Notes: generated by a model not told the origin, from the sequence alone. A stretch of 64,000 nt of DNA from an uncultured Alphaproteobacteria bacterium (GCA_904501925.1 CAJGCO010000004.1:1-64000); one strand, 5' to 3'; positions 31,876 to 40,815 are shown, counted from the first letter of the stretch. Numbers and translations: made by a program.

Positions 31876-31951
31876 TAAATATTACAAAACGCTTGCAATA
31901 TCGTTTATATAAACATACCTTTATTTATATAGAACAATATTGGAGTTAGAT

Positions 31952-33292
31952 ATGAGTAATTTATTTGGAACTGATGGTGTTAGGGGTGTTGCAGGACAAC
32001 ACCCCATTAATGTTGACTTTTCTATTAAACTGGCAAATGTATTAAGTAAACTTGTTTGCTTGGATAAAAAAAGAGTTGCAATTGGAAAAGATACAAGAAT
32101 TTCTGGAGATATGTTAGAATCGGCTTTAATAGCTGGGTTTAATGCCAATGGAATCGATGTATTGTCTCTAGGCGTTGTTCCTACACCTTTATTAACGTGC
32201 AAAACTAAATCTCTTGATGTTGATATGGCGATTATGATTACAGCTTCTCATAATCCTTATTTTGATAATGGTCTAAAATTAATTAATCAAACTGGCGATA
32301 AATTTTCTGATGAACTTTATGACGAAATAGAAAAAGCTCTTAATGAGCCCATGACAAATAGTGAAACTCAACAATTTGGGAAAGTAATTAGAAAAGAAGA
32401 GTTGGTTGAAGAATATATTAAAGATATGAGGGAAATTGCACCAAATTATAAAGCTCTTCAAGGTATTAGAGTTGTTTTGGATTGTGCTAATGGTGCTTAT
32501 CACTATATATTGCCACAAACATTTAAAGATTTAGGCGCAGGTGTTCTTGCTATTAACAACAATCCTGATGGATACAACATTAATGAAAAATGTGGCTCAC
32601 AACATGTTGAACAATTATCACAAACTGTTATTGATTCAAAAGCTCACTTTGGAATAGCTGTAGATGGCGATGGTGATAGAATTATATTAGTTGATGAGAA
32701 AGGTTGTGTTATTGATGGCGATCAACTATTATGTCTCTTAGCAAAACATCTAAAAAAACAAGATAAATTATCAAACAACACAGTTATAAGCACTGAGTGG
32801 TCTAACTTAGGGCTTGGAGAATATTTACTCAACAATGGGTATCAATATTATAAAAGTAAAGTTGGTGAAAGATATGTTATTGATTTGATGAAGGAAAAAA
32901 ATGCATGTCTTGGAGGCGAGGTTGTTGGACATATTGTTCTATCTGATTATGCTGTTAGTGGTGATGCCTTAGCAACAGCCCTTGTTATTGCTCTTGCATA
33001 TTGTGAAGAAAATAAAAAAATGAGCGAAATATTCCCAATTTTTAATCCTTATCCTTGCATTATAAGAAACATTAGATTTAAAAACAGAGAAGATATGCTC
33101 AATAGTGTTGAGCAAGACGATGTTAAAAAAGAAATTGAAAAAGCAAAAAAACTTCTTGGAGAAAAAAGCACACTAATAGTTAGAAAATCTGGAACAGAGC
33201 CAACTATTAAATTAAGAATAGAAGACAAAAACGAAGCTATCGTTAAAGAAGTTGCAGACAATCTTGAAAAGGTAATATCAAAATATAGATAA
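31952..33292 (+). CDS. glmM: Phosphoglucosamine mutase
   Basis: Converts glucosamine-6-phosphate to glucosamine-1-phosphate for UDP-GlcNAc, feeding peptidoglycan and lipid A. 446 residues from ATG 31952, which lies behind GGAG; an in-frame TTG 12 bases upstream overlaps that site and is less likely. Motifs: FGTDGVRGVAG, the phosphoserine loop TASHNPYFDNG (S99), metal-binding VDGDGDRII, and the phosphate-binding RKSGTEPTIKLRIE near the C-terminus. It converges on the TPR gene with a 3-base gap. Confidence 0.96.
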   Translation: MSNLFGTDGVRGVAGQHPINVDFSIKLANVLSKLVCLDKKRVAIGKDTRISGDMLESALIAGFNANGIDVLSLGVVPTPLLTCKTKSLDVDMAIMITASHNPYFDNGLKLINQTGDKFSDELYDEIEKALNEPMTNSETQQFGKVIRKEELVEEYIKDMREIAPNYKALQGIRVVLDCANGAYHYILPQTFKDLGAGVLAINNNPDGYNINEKCGSQHVEQLSQTVIDSKAHFGIAVDGDGDRIILVDEKGCVIDGDQLLCLLAKHLKKQDKLSNNTVISTEWSNLGLGEYLLNNGYQYYKSKVGERYVIDLMKEKNACLGGEVVGHIVLSDYAVSGDALATALVIALAYCEENKKMSEIFPIFNPYPCIIRNIRFKNREDMLNSVEQDDVKKEIEKAKKLLGEKSTLIVRKSGTEPTIKLRIEDKNEAIVKEVADNLEKVISKYR

Positions 33293-33295
33293 AAA

Positions 33296-35083
33296 TTAGT
33301 GAGTTATATTTTCTATATTTTTTAGTAAATTACTAGTTTTTTCATTTTCTAGGGTTAGTACATCATTTTGAACTAGCCCTGTTTTTATTTTGCTTTTTAC
33401 CTTTTTGACATTTATCTCATTATAGTCATCTTTTTGCTTTAAGGCTTGTTTCCATTGAAAAATAGCTTCATTTTTTCTGCCACCCTGCCAATAAGCATCT
33501 CCTAAATGATCACTAATAACGGCATTTTGAGGATCTAATTCTGAAGCACGCTCTAAAAAGTTTATAGCGTTTTTGTAATCTCCTGTTTTATAGTAAACCC
33601 AGCCAAGACTATCTAAAACAAAACCATCATTTGGACTTTTTTCATATGCTTCAACGATATATTCTACGGCTAAATCGGTCTTTATTCCTGTTTTTAACCA
33701 ACTATATCCAAGATAATTTAGAACATGAGGATGGCGATTGCTTAATTTTAGAGCTTTACTTAACTTCTCTTCAGCTTTTACCCATTCATTATTTTTATCA
33801 TAGGAAATAGCTAAAGCATAATATACCGGCCAATATTTATCAGCTTCATAGAAAATAGAATCTATTGCTTTGTTATAGTATTCTATTGCAGATATTTGAT
33901 CGTTATTAAACCTTGAAATATCGCCTAGATTAAACAAAATTTGAAAATTATCTGGATTATTTTTCAATAATTTCTTTAATACAACTAGTGCTTCATCATA
34001 TTTTTCTAAAGACGATAAATTTTGAGCTTTTTTCATTTGAGCAGGATAATACATTTCAGATTTTCGATTAATAGAATCGTAATATGAATTTGCATCATTA
34101 TACATTAATCTATCTTCAAACAACCCAGCTAATGCAATTTTTGTTACATCATTATCAGGATTAAAATATTTAGAAAACGCCATATATATTTGAGCATAAT
34201 CATATCCTGCAGGAATAGTTTTAAACAATAAACCAATCTCTAAAAACACTTCACTAACACCTGATTGAGGAGTGTTTATTATTGATGGAGTTTTTTTTGA
34301 ACTTTCTTTAATTTTATTACTAAGGCTTGAAAGCATTTCTTTTATATTACTTGAGCCATAGAACCTATTAATTAACCCAAGAGCTTCCTTTTTTTTGTTA
34401 TTACGAACCATAAAGTTAGATATTAATTGCAAAGCTCTAAAAGAAATATCTGAAGCATTATTATCTATTATTGATTGATAGTGTGTTTCTGCTTTTTGAT
34501 TATCTTTAAAATACTCAGCAATTAATCCTGAGTGAAGATGATAAACAGTAAACATTTCTTCTGATTTTGATAAAACGTCCAATTCTTTAATAGCTTGATC
34601 ATAACTATTTTCACCAACATAGGACCAAGCATTGAGTAATGGATTTATTAAATTTTTGTATGTTTTTTCATCTATTTTATTTAGCAAATTACGAGATAGT
34701 CTATAATTACCTTTTTGAAATTCATAAACAGCATTTATAACATCAATAAATGTATTATCATCGCCATCTTGACGAGCAAGGTTTGCATATTTCACGGATT
34801 TATCTACATCTCCTAATGATGCTAGTATTATATAAGTTTTTCCTAGTAAATCTTTATTTTTCAAACCTCTTTCTATACTTTTTGCATAGTAATATGAAGC
34901 TTTATTATAATCTTGCCTTATATGAGCAACTCTTCCTGCTAGGTAATTACCATAAGCCGAATCCTTTGTTTGCAAATATGAAATTATCATTTTTTCATTT
35001 GGCAAATTAACTAAATTTGCAGCGCAAGAATTAAATAAACCCAATCCACTTAATAACGTTATAACATAGCTTAATTTTAGCAT
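33296..35083 (-). CDS. Tetratricopeptide-repeat lipoprotein
   Basis: 595 residues. The N-terminus is a lipoprotein-type signal (LLSGLGLFNSC with Cys near residue 19), so the protein is probably in the periplasm, anchored in a membrane. The body is built of TPR units, clearest in the last third: YDEALVVLKKLLKNNPDNFQ, ISAIEYYNKAIDSI, YKNAINFLERASELDPQNAV, and GGRKNEAIFQWKQALKQK. Similar long TPR proteins with this C-terminal arrangement are common in alphaproteobacteria, where they act as assembly scaffolds; the exact role here is unknown. Confidence 0.75.
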   Translation of the reverse strand: MLKLSYVITLLSGLGLFNSCAANLVNLPNEKMIISYLQTKDSAYGNYLAGRVAHIRQDYNKASYYYAKSIERGLKNKDLLGKTYIILASLGDVDKSVKYANLARQDGDDNTFIDVINAVYEFQKGNYRLSRNLLNKIDEKTYKNLINPLLNAWSYVGENSYDQAIKELDVLSKSEEMFTVYHLHSGLIAEYFKDNQKAETHYQSIIDNNASDISFRALQLISNFMVRNNKKKEALGLINRFYGSSNIKEMLSSLSNKIKESSKKTPSIINTPQSGVSEVFLEIGLLFKTIPAGYDYAQIYMAFSKYFNPDNDVTKIALAGLFEDRLMYNDANSYYDSINRKSEMYYPAQMKKAQNLSSLEKYDEALVVLKKLLKNNPDNFQILFNLGDISRFNNDQISAIEYYNKAIDSIFYEADKYWPVYYALAISYDKNNEWVKAEEKLSKALKLSNRHPHVLNYLGYSWLKTGIKTDLAVEYIVEAYEKSPNDGFVLDSLGWVYYKTGDYKNAINFLERASELDPQNAVISDHLGDAYWQGGRKNEAIFQWKQALKQKDDYNEINVKKVKSKIKTGLVQNDVLTLENEKTSNLLKNIENITH

Positions 35084-35210
35084 TTAACAAATAATCCCTA
35101 GTTTGACTTATTTTGTAATTTTTTTCTTAACTTTAAAGTTATTTTATTATATATGTGTAAATAATTACTTTACATAACAATAAAAAGTTAAATATATAAG
35201 AATAGATAGT

Positions 35211-35987
35211 ATGACTAAACAAATTAACATAAAAGAGGCTTTAGACTGGTATATTTGGGCAGGAATTGTTGAAACCTGTGGTGATTTTGCATGTATTGAG
35301 GAAAACAAAACATCAACTGAGCCTATTATAAGAAAAGAAGAAAATATTCAGCCTGTTAAACAAAATTTAGAATCGTCAGCTGTAAAAAATGCTAAAGATT
35401 TATGTAATAATATTTCAACATTGAGTGAGCTATTTGAAGCATTAAATAAATTTAATGGTTGTAATTTAAAAAATACAGCAGCTTCAACCGTTATTGGCGA
35501 AGGAAATCATAACGCAGATATTATGTTTATTGGTGAAGCCCCTGGGGCTGATGAAGATAAAATGGGCAAACCTTTTGTTGGGAAATGTGGTAAATTACTT
35601 GATAAGATGTTATCTGCAATAGATTTAAATAGAGACGATTGTTATATTACAAATGTTTTACCATGGAGACCACCTGGAAATAGAACACCAACAGATGATG
35701 AGTTGGCAATATGTTTACCTTTTCTAAAAAAACAAATAGAGCTAATTAAACCTAAAGTTATTGTTTTATTAGGTGGAATTGCTTTAAAATCATTGATGGA
35801 CTCTAATGATTCTATTTCAAGAACTAGAGGAAAATGGTTGGAGTATGAGTGTGAAGCCAATAAGTCTATTTGTACTATTGCAACCTATCATCCTTCTTTT
35901 TTGCTTAGAAGTTCTTCGCAAAAATCCAGAGCATGGGCTGATTTCTTGAGATTAAAAAATAAGATAAATGAATTAGAAGTGGATTAG
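35211..35987 (+). CDS. Uracil-DNA glycosylase, family 4-like
   Basis: 258 residues. The C-terminal ~180 residues match the type 4/5 UDG superfamily: GEAPGADEDKMGKPFVGKCG (motif 1), CYITNVLPWRPPGNRTPTDD, PKVIVLLGGIALKSLM, and YHPSFLLRSSSQK (motif 2). It excises uracil from DNA. The classic family 4 iron-sulphur CxxC pair is not visible; only a single Cys is found in the equivalent position (FNGCNLKNTA), as in related alphaproteobacterial proteins, so cluster binding is doubtful. The N-terminal ~75 residues are a variable extension. Confidence 0.88.
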   Translation: MTKQINIKEALDWYIWAGIVETCGDFACIEENKTSTEPIIRKEENIQPVKQNLESSAVKNAKDLCNNISTLSELFEALNKFNGCNLKNTAASTVIGEGNHNADIMFIGEAPGADEDKMGKPFVGKCGKLLDKMLSAIDLNRDDCYITNVLPWRPPGNRTPTDDELAICLPFLKKQIELIKPKVIVLLGGIALKSLMDSNDSISRTRGKWLEYECEANKSICTIATYHPSFLLRSSSQKSRAWADFLRLKNKINELEVD

Positions 35988-36022
35988 TTTAATTTTTGTA
36001 GCATTTTTAATAAAAATTAAAC
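35987..36022 (+). terminator. AT-rich hairpin after the uracil-DNA glycosylase gene
   Basis: GTTTAATTTTT (35987-35997) pairs perfectly with AAAAATTAAAC (36012-36022). The stem is 11 bp but GC-poor and lacks a clean T-run after it, so it is a weak terminator candidate. Confidence 0.3.
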
Positions 36023-36072
36023 ATTCTGTTTGTATACTGCACTCAACAATAGAATTATTGAGAGGTTTTGAT

Positions 36073-36822
36073 ATGAAAAAGTTATTAGCATCTATATTCA
36101 TGCTTTTTGCGACACTTATTTGCTCACAAGCGATTGCGGCAACAGAAACTAACCAAGAAAAATTAAACAACGAGGCTCCTTCAACTCGCCCTGATGCTGT
36201 GATTTTTAAGGTTCATGAAGTAACACCTGTTATTGAAGATGGTATGGTTACAGGTTGTGATTTTACAGTAACTTTATATAATAGAACTTCTGTTAATTTT
36301 AGATCATTTACATTAAATCTTGATTGGAAAGATGTTGTTGATGAAACAATTAAATTTGATACATATATTTCAAACATTGTTAGCAAAGAAGAAGCTGAAA
36401 TGTTTAAAAACATTGTAGCAAACGATAAAAAAGCATCAACACCTCTTAATGCCAAAGTTACTGTAAATGCGTTCGGCGCTGATAAACAAATTTCTGTTCG
36501 CTCTCACATTGATACTGAAAGATGTTATTTAATGCTAACTAATGCAAACTTTAGCGTTACACCTTGTGAAATGGTTAAAGTTGGAATTTCTACTGGTGGT
36601 GGTAATACATCTGGAGAAAAAAGTAACTGCACAAATCTATTTGAGCTTGTAGATACATCAAATCCTGAATATTTTGGTCAATTTAAAAAAATCTCTGCTA
36701 CAGACGAGCAAGAACAAAATGTACAACAACAAAAAAGCGAATTATCTACGATTGATGAAATAATTGGCAAAATTGTTGAAAACATGGGAATGGCTGATAA
36801 ATCATTAACAAACTCAAAATAG
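36073..36822 (+). CDS. Secreted protein of unknown function, paralogue of the next gene
   Basis: 249 residues from ATG 36073 (AGAGG upstream). A signal peptide (residues 1-23, ending AIAA) is followed by an immunoglobulin-like beta segment (CDFTVTLYNRTSVNFRSF, then TLNLDW), a second beta segment (VRSHIDTERCYLMLTNANF, then SVTPCEM), and a Gln-rich helical tail. The three cysteines sit at positions shared with the following gene's product. Periplasmic; function unknown. Confidence 0.65.
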   Translation: MKKLLASIFMLFATLICSQAIAATETNQEKLNNEAPSTRPDAVIFKVHEVTPVIEDGMVTGCDFTVTLYNRTSVNFRSFTLNLDWKDVVDETIKFDTYISNIVSKEEAEMFKNIVANDKKASTPLNAKVTVNAFGADKQISVRSHIDTERCYLMLTNANFSVTPCEMVKVGISTGGGNTSGEKSNCTNLFELVDTSNPEYFGQFKKISATDEQEQNVQQQKSELSTIDEIIGKIVENMGMADKSLTNSK

Positions 36823-36833
36823 GAGAGATATAA

Positions 36834-37580
36834 ATGTTGCGTTGGTTGTTTTTGTTTTTTATTTTAATTAACGGATGTTGCACAAATGTGTATGCGCAGT
36901 TGTTAGATGATGAAGAGGAACTCTTTGATACAACAGAAACAGCCGACATTCTTTCTATAGAAGATAAAGAAGCGAACACAAATAATAGTGGCGCTGAATT
37001 GGATAGCGAAGAGCTTTATAACGAAATGTTTAACGATTATAGTAGTGCTGTTTATGAAAACACCCCTGGTACTTTTGATGAACCGGCTGAAAAAATTGTA
37101 GATGCTCTTAGCAATGTTGATAAATTAGTAAAACAAAACGAGAAAAAAATTGAAAACCAAACAGAAGAAGAGATACCACCGCTTGAAGGCGAGTTAAAAA
37201 TTGGTATTTCTAAAGGCAGTTTTGTATTCTTTAAGGATATTTTAGGAAGAACTAAGTGCTCTTTTGGTGTTACATTAAAGTCTACTTTAAATAGAAGTAT
37301 TAATAACATATCTTTAAGGCTTGAATATCCTGATAACAATCGCTTTGCTTTTATATTTAAAGACATAAAAGAAAACTCTGCTGACGAACACTTTATTACA
37401 ACAGATGGTGATATTTGTTATTTTGTAGATGGTGTTCCTCATATAAATATTCATAAATGCAAAGTACGTAAAGAAAAATCTGATGTATGCGCAAAGTTAA
37501 TGACATGGGATAATGACATTCGCTCACCAGACCCAACAAAACATCCTTATAGATCACTACTTAAACCTATTGAAGAATAA
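36834..37580 (+). CDS. Secreted protein of unknown function with acidic N-terminal region
   Basis: 248 residues. The signal peptide ends in VYAQ. The N-terminal third is acidic and low in complexity (LLDDEEELFDTTETADI). The C-terminal domain has CSFGVTLKSTLNRSINN followed by ISLRLEY, then ITTDGDICYFVDGVPHINI and HKCKV, which matches the Cys spacing and strand order of the upstream gene (C-x-F-x-VTL, then CY, then C). The two are 12 bases apart and form an operon ended by the terminator at 37599. Function unknown. Confidence 0.65.
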   Translation: MLRWLFLFFILINGCCTNVYAQLLDDEEELFDTTETADILSIEDKEANTNNSGAELDSEELYNEMFNDYSSAVYENTPGTFDEPAEKIVDALSNVDKLVKQNEKKIENQTEEEIPPLEGELKIGISKGSFVFFKDILGRTKCSFGVTLKSTLNRSINNISLRLEYPDNNRFAFIFKDIKENSADEHFITTDGDICYFVDGVPHINIHKCKVRKEKSDVCAKLMTWDNDIRSPDPTKHPYRSLLKPIEE

Positions 37581-37598
37581 TCTTGTATTTTAATTTTG

Positions 37599-37630
37599 AA
37601 CACACTCAGGCTGATGAGTGTGTTTTTTTA
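37599..37630 (+). terminator. Intrinsic terminator after the secreted paralogue pair
   Basis: AACACACTCA (37599-37608) pairs with TGAGTGTGTT (37615-37624) around loop GGCTGA, followed by TTTTT. Confidence 0.85.
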
Positions 37631-37644
37631 GAAATATTAAAAAC

Positions 37645-37673
37645 TTGCAAAGCCATAAAAAATATGATATCAT
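37645..37673 (+). promoter_or_regulatory. Possible promoter upstream of the foreign-looking small gene
   Basis: TTGCAA (37645-37650), a 17-base spacer and TATCAT (37668-37673). If real, it gives a 5' untranslated region of about 185 bases before ATG 37865. Nothing else recognisable lies in 37631-37864. Confidence 0.25.
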
Positions 37674-37864
37674 TGTTATGAAGTAGTATTTTTATGTGTA
37701 GTTTTGTGTTGTTATTATTTTTTTTAACAATCTTCATTTATTGAGTTTTAAGGTTCATCCTTGTTCCTCATATTTGATTGAAACATGCATTTAATATTAC
37801 TAAATTTTATGTTCAACTAGGGACGCATTCAAAAGGGTGCTACCTCAAAAATTAATTTCAGGCT

Positions 37865-38185
37865 ATGGAGATTTTATTTTACTTTCTCATCTGCCTGGGC
37901 TCAGCCTGGGGGGTGACAAAACTTCTTATCCTTGCCAATGCGAGCGTAGGATTGAGTAGTTATCTATTCTTTCCTTGGCTGTGTGATTTCATCAACAGCT
38001 TTGGAATAGAAGTAAGTACTCTTGTCTTTTGGGTGCTGTTAATTATATTTCTTGTTACAGGGATCCCCCTGAAAATAACAAGGAGTATAGTTCCCTTGAT
38101 AGGCTACATTATCATTGCTATTATAGCACTGTTAGCCTTGTGGGCCACTTGGGGTGTTATTTCGCTTGCGATTAATTCACTCTAA
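37865..38185 (+). CDS. Small three-TM membrane protein with foreign-looking composition
   Basis: 106 residues with three hydrophobic segments (about 2-28, 50-67, 76-102). No family recognised. The gene uses CTG, GCC, CTC, ATC and GGC far more than its neighbours and is clearly less AT-rich. It also lacks a good Shine-Dalgarno sequence, which most genes here have. It sits alone between two terminators, just before tolQ. All this suggests recent acquisition from another lineage, perhaps one that does not depend on Shine-Dalgarno sequences. The reading frame itself is intact. Confidence 0.55.
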   Translation: MEILFYFLICLGSAWGVTKLLILANASVGLSSYLFFPWLCDFINSFGIEVSTLVFWVLLIIFLVTGIPLKITRSIVPLIGYIIIAIIALLALWATWGVISLAINSL

Positions 38186-38194
38186 TACTCAAAG

Positions 38195-38240
38195 AGAGTT
38201 GTTATTCTAGGTATAACCTAAATAACAACTCTTTTTTTTG
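38195..38240 (+). terminator. Intrinsic terminator after the foreign-looking small gene
   Basis: AGAGTTGTTATT (38195-38206) pairs perfectly with AATAACAACTCT (38221-38232), the stem continuing inward as TAGGT/ACCTA, followed by a run of T. Confidence 0.9.
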
Positions 38241-38318
38241 TTTTGATTAGTTGATTTTTTACAATTATATGTTAAAACCAGCATAATAGGTTTAATTTAC
38301 AAAAAAACGAGGGTAACG

Positions 38319-39053
38319 ATGGAAAATGATGTTGCTGTAGAAGCTGTTAACCAATTGTCTATGTGGAGTATGGTTTGGTCATCAGACTTGATTACAAAAG
38401 CTGTTATGATTGGGTTAATTGCTGCATCTGTTTGGTCTTGGGCTATTATTTTTGAAAAATTTAATACATTACGCCAAGTTAAGAGACTTTCTAAAAATTT
38501 TGAAGAAAGATTTTGGTCTGGTGGCTCTTTAGATAAGCTATATGATTCTATTGGTAATCCTCAAGACCCTATGTCTGCTATGTTTGTTGCTGCAATGAAA
38601 GAGTGGCGTAGAACAAATATTATGAAATCTAAGACAGATAGAGGGCTTAGAGGCGTTTCTCTGCAACAGCGAATCGAAAAATCTATGATGGTTTCAATGG
38701 ATAAAGAAATTGATGAACTAGATAATAACCTAGGATTTTTAGCGTCTACTGGATCTGTTGCTCCACTTATTGGTCTATTTGGTACTGTTTGGGGGATTAT
38801 TGATTGTTTTAATGCCATTGCTGTTACCCAAAGCAACTCTTTGACATCTATTGCTCCAGGTATTGCAGAAGCTTTATTTACAACAGCTTTCGGATTGATT
38901 GCTGCAATTCCAGCATATGTGGCTTATAATATTATTACATCAGATATTGATAGATATGCTAAAAAATTAGAAAACTTCTTAGCTGAATTTTCTAGTATAT
39001 TATCAAGAGAAATTGATGATACTGCTATTAGAGCAGAAATGGCAGGAGAATAG
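38319..39053 (+). CDS. tolQ: Tol-Pal system inner-membrane protein TolQ
   Basis: MotA/TolQ/ExbB proton-channel subunit that powers TolA to constrict and stabilise the outer membrane at division. 244 residues with three membrane segments (about 23-45, 145-167, 185-208). Typical stretches are VMIGLIAASVWSWAIIFEK near the N-terminus, LGFLASTGSVAPLIGLFGTV, and TSIAPGIAEALFTTAFGLIA. GAGGGTAA precedes the ATG. First gene of tolQRA. tolB and pal do not follow here. Confidence 0.94.
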   Translation: MENDVAVEAVNQLSMWSMVWSSDLITKAVMIGLIAASVWSWAIIFEKFNTLRQVKRLSKNFEERFWSGGSLDKLYDSIGNPQDPMSAMFVAAMKEWRRTNIMKSKTDRGLRGVSLQQRIEKSMMVSMDKEIDELDNNLGFLASTGSVAPLIGLFGTVWGIIDCFNAIAVTQSNSLTSIAPGIAEALFTTAFGLIAAIPAYVAYNIITSDIDRYAKKLENFLAEFSSILSREIDDTAIRAEMAGE

Positions 39054-39058
39054 AAATT

Positions 39059-39487
39059 ATGAGTGGTACAAATAGCCGTATTCAACGCAGGGGCAGTAGA
39101 CGCAATGCAAATATCAACATGACAAATCTTATGGATGTTATGATGGTGTTATTGGTTGTATTTATGGTGGCTGCCCCTTTAATGACATCTGGTATTGCTC
39201 TTGATTTACCTAAAGTTGGTGGAGGCACTCTTAATGGTAAAGAAACATCTTTAAATATTAGTGTTGATAAAGATGGTTTGTATTATATCGGTCAAAGTGT
39301 TATTGAGCCAGATACAGTAATTGATAAAATTAAAGCAATTAAAGGAGAAAACAAAGATATATCTATTACGATTTCTGGTGATACTGCTTCTCAATATGGT
39401 AGTGTTATTGGACTAATGGCTATATTAAAAGAGGCTGGTTTTAGCAAAGTTGGGCTTAAAACCGAAGCAAAACGTAACCAAAAATAG
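39059..39487 (+). CDS. tolR: Tol-Pal system protein TolR
   Basis: ExbD/TolR family. 142 residues with one membrane segment that carries the essential Asp: INMTNLMDVMMVLLVVFMVA. A periplasmic domain follows (ALDLPKVGGGTLNGKE, then ISITISGDTASQYGSVIGLM). It couples proton flow through TolQ to TolA. AGGAGAA precedes the ATG, 5 bases after the tolQ stop. Confidence 0.94.
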   Translation: MSGTNSRIQRRGSRRNANINMTNLMDVMMVLLVVFMVAAPLMTSGIALDLPKVGGGTLNGKETSLNISVDKDGLYYIGQSVIEPDTVIDKIKAIKGENKDISITISGDTASQYGSVIGLMAILKEAGFSKVGLKTEAKRNQK

Positions 39488-39498
39488 GAAGCGTTCTT

Positions 39499-40512
39499 AT
39501 GGATAAAAGATATGTCTACAGATCAATAGTTTTCCATATAGCAATATTGTTGCTATGTGTTGTAGATATATCTTTTTTCAATAAAACGCCTAATATTGAC
39601 GAACAACCTCCTATTATTGTAAACCTTGATGATGTGATAATTTCTGATACGACAAATATACCAGAAAAGGCTGAGCTCGGAGAAGAAAGAAAAGTTGCAA
39701 CAAGAAAAGAAAGACCTAATCAGGAAATAGCACAGAAAAAAACAGAATCCAAACCTAAAACAGAAGAGGTAAAAAAAGAGGAACCAAAGCAGGAGGAGAT
39801 TTTAGATATTAAATCCCCTGCCCTTATTGAGGTTCCAGAAGAAAAAAATGAAACAAAAGAAGAGCCTAAAAAAGAATCTGAAGAACCTAAGAAGGAAAAT
39901 AAAAAACCAGCACCTATCCCTCAAAGAAAACCCGAGGTAAAGAAGGAGAAAAAGGCTGAACCAAAGAAAAAAACTCCTACTAAACCCAAAAATGTTGATA
40001 ATAATAAAAAAACAAATAAACCAACTAAAACTGCAAACCCTCTTGCAAGTTTAATGAATTCTGTTGACGACTTACAAAAACAAATTGGCGAAAAAGATGC
40101 GTTAGCAGTTATTCCAAAGAATGAGCCTGTAAATAATCTTGGTATTGAAGGAGGAAACTCTAAAGGCTCATATTTTAGCGAGTTATCTGTTTCTGGAATA
40201 GATTTTGTAAAATCTAAAATTCAAGAATCTTGGAAAACCATTGTTGGTGGTAAGGATGATAGAAATATTGAAGTTATTATTAGTGTTAAACTCACTAACG
40301 AAGGTTTGATTGAAAGCGTGAAGATTAAAGATATGTCTAGATATCGCTCTGACACATACTTCCAAGCGTTGGCTGATAGTGCTGAGAGAGCTATTTATAT
40401 TGCTCAAGATGTACATGGTGTGTTTAAGGTATTAGCAAACCAAAATGGCTCAAGCTATAATGATTGGAAAGAAATTCACTTCACATTTACGCCTCTAGGT
40501 ATAATTAAATAA
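39499..40512 (+). CDS. tolA: Tol-Pal system protein TolA
   Basis: 337 residues. One N-terminal membrane anchor (about 8-25), then a long Lys/Glu/Pro-rich periplasmic linker (about 65-180, with repeats such as EEPKKESEEPKKENKKP), then the globular C-terminal domain (SWKTIVGGKDDRNIEVIISV, then VKIKDMSRYRSDTYFQALAD). The last part matches TolA domain III, which contacts Pal and TolB. AGGAAG precedes the ATG. Ended by the palindromic terminator at 40511-40542. Confidence 0.9.
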   Translation: MDKRYVYRSIVFHIAILLLCVVDISFFNKTPNIDEQPPIIVNLDDVIISDTTNIPEKAELGEERKVATRKERPNQEIAQKKTESKPKTEEVKKEEPKQEEILDIKSPALIEVPEEKNETKEEPKKESEEPKKENKKPAPIPQRKPEVKKEKKAEPKKKTPTKPKNVDNNKKTNKPTKTANPLASLMNSVDDLQKQIGEKDALAVIPKNEPVNNLGIEGGNSKGSYFSELSVSGIDFVKSKIQESWKTIVGGKDDRNIEVIISVKLTNEGLIESVKIKDMSRYRSDTYFQALADSAERAIYIAQDVHGVFKVLANQNGSSYNDWKEIHFTFTPLGIIK

Positions 40513-40542
40513 ATAAAGCCTAGGAAAACCTAGGCTTTATTT
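40511..40542. terminator. Bidirectional terminator between tolA and a convergent small gene
   Basis: AAATAAAGCCTAGG (40511-40524) pairs perfectly with CCTAGGCTTTATTT (40529-40542) around an AAAA loop. The A- and T-rich flanks make it work in both directions. Confidence 0.9.
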
Positions 40543-40563
40543 ATGCTTTCGCACTTTACTTAT

Positions 40564-40815
40564 CTATCTATTTTTTTGATATCTCATATCGATAGATAGG
40601 GTTGACAACTCTCCAAACTGGAGACTATTGAACTCCATTTCTGGAAACTCCTTGAGGTAGACTTCCGTCTTAAACGGGTACACAATGACTTTTGTCATGT
40701 TGTAGACCTTGCCCTTTTTTAGCACACTAGCATTAGGGAAATAGACATTTTCTTCCTCTTCTCTTACACACATAACTGGACGCGGTGACGCGTCATGAAT
40801 GTCTAGACTTTTCAT
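40564..40815 (-). CDS. Small protein with foreign-looking composition, possibly phage- or plasmid-derived
   Basis: 83 residues, no membrane segment. The core KKGKVYNMTKVIVYPFKTEV followed by YLKEFPEMEFNSLQF looks like a small all-beta (SH3-like) protein; such proteins with a KxGKxY...Y-L-x-E-F...F pattern occur in phages and mobile elements. That is inference from pattern only. Composition is clearly less AT-rich than the surroundings (for example GACGCGTCACCGCG near its start), and no Shine-Dalgarno sequence precedes the ATG. Both traits match the gene at 37865 on the other side of tolQRA. Convergent with tolA. Confidence 0.5.
   Translation of the reverse strand: MKSLDIHDASPRPVMCVREEEENVYFPNASVLKKGKVYNMTKVIVYPFKTEVYLKEFPEMEFNSLQFGELSTLSIDMRYQKNR

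Noticed and set aside
37693..37745. A 16-codon hydrophobic mini-ORF in the gap before the foreign-looking gene
   Set aside because: No ribosome site, no conservation evidence and no associated structure; chance occurrence in T-rich DNA.
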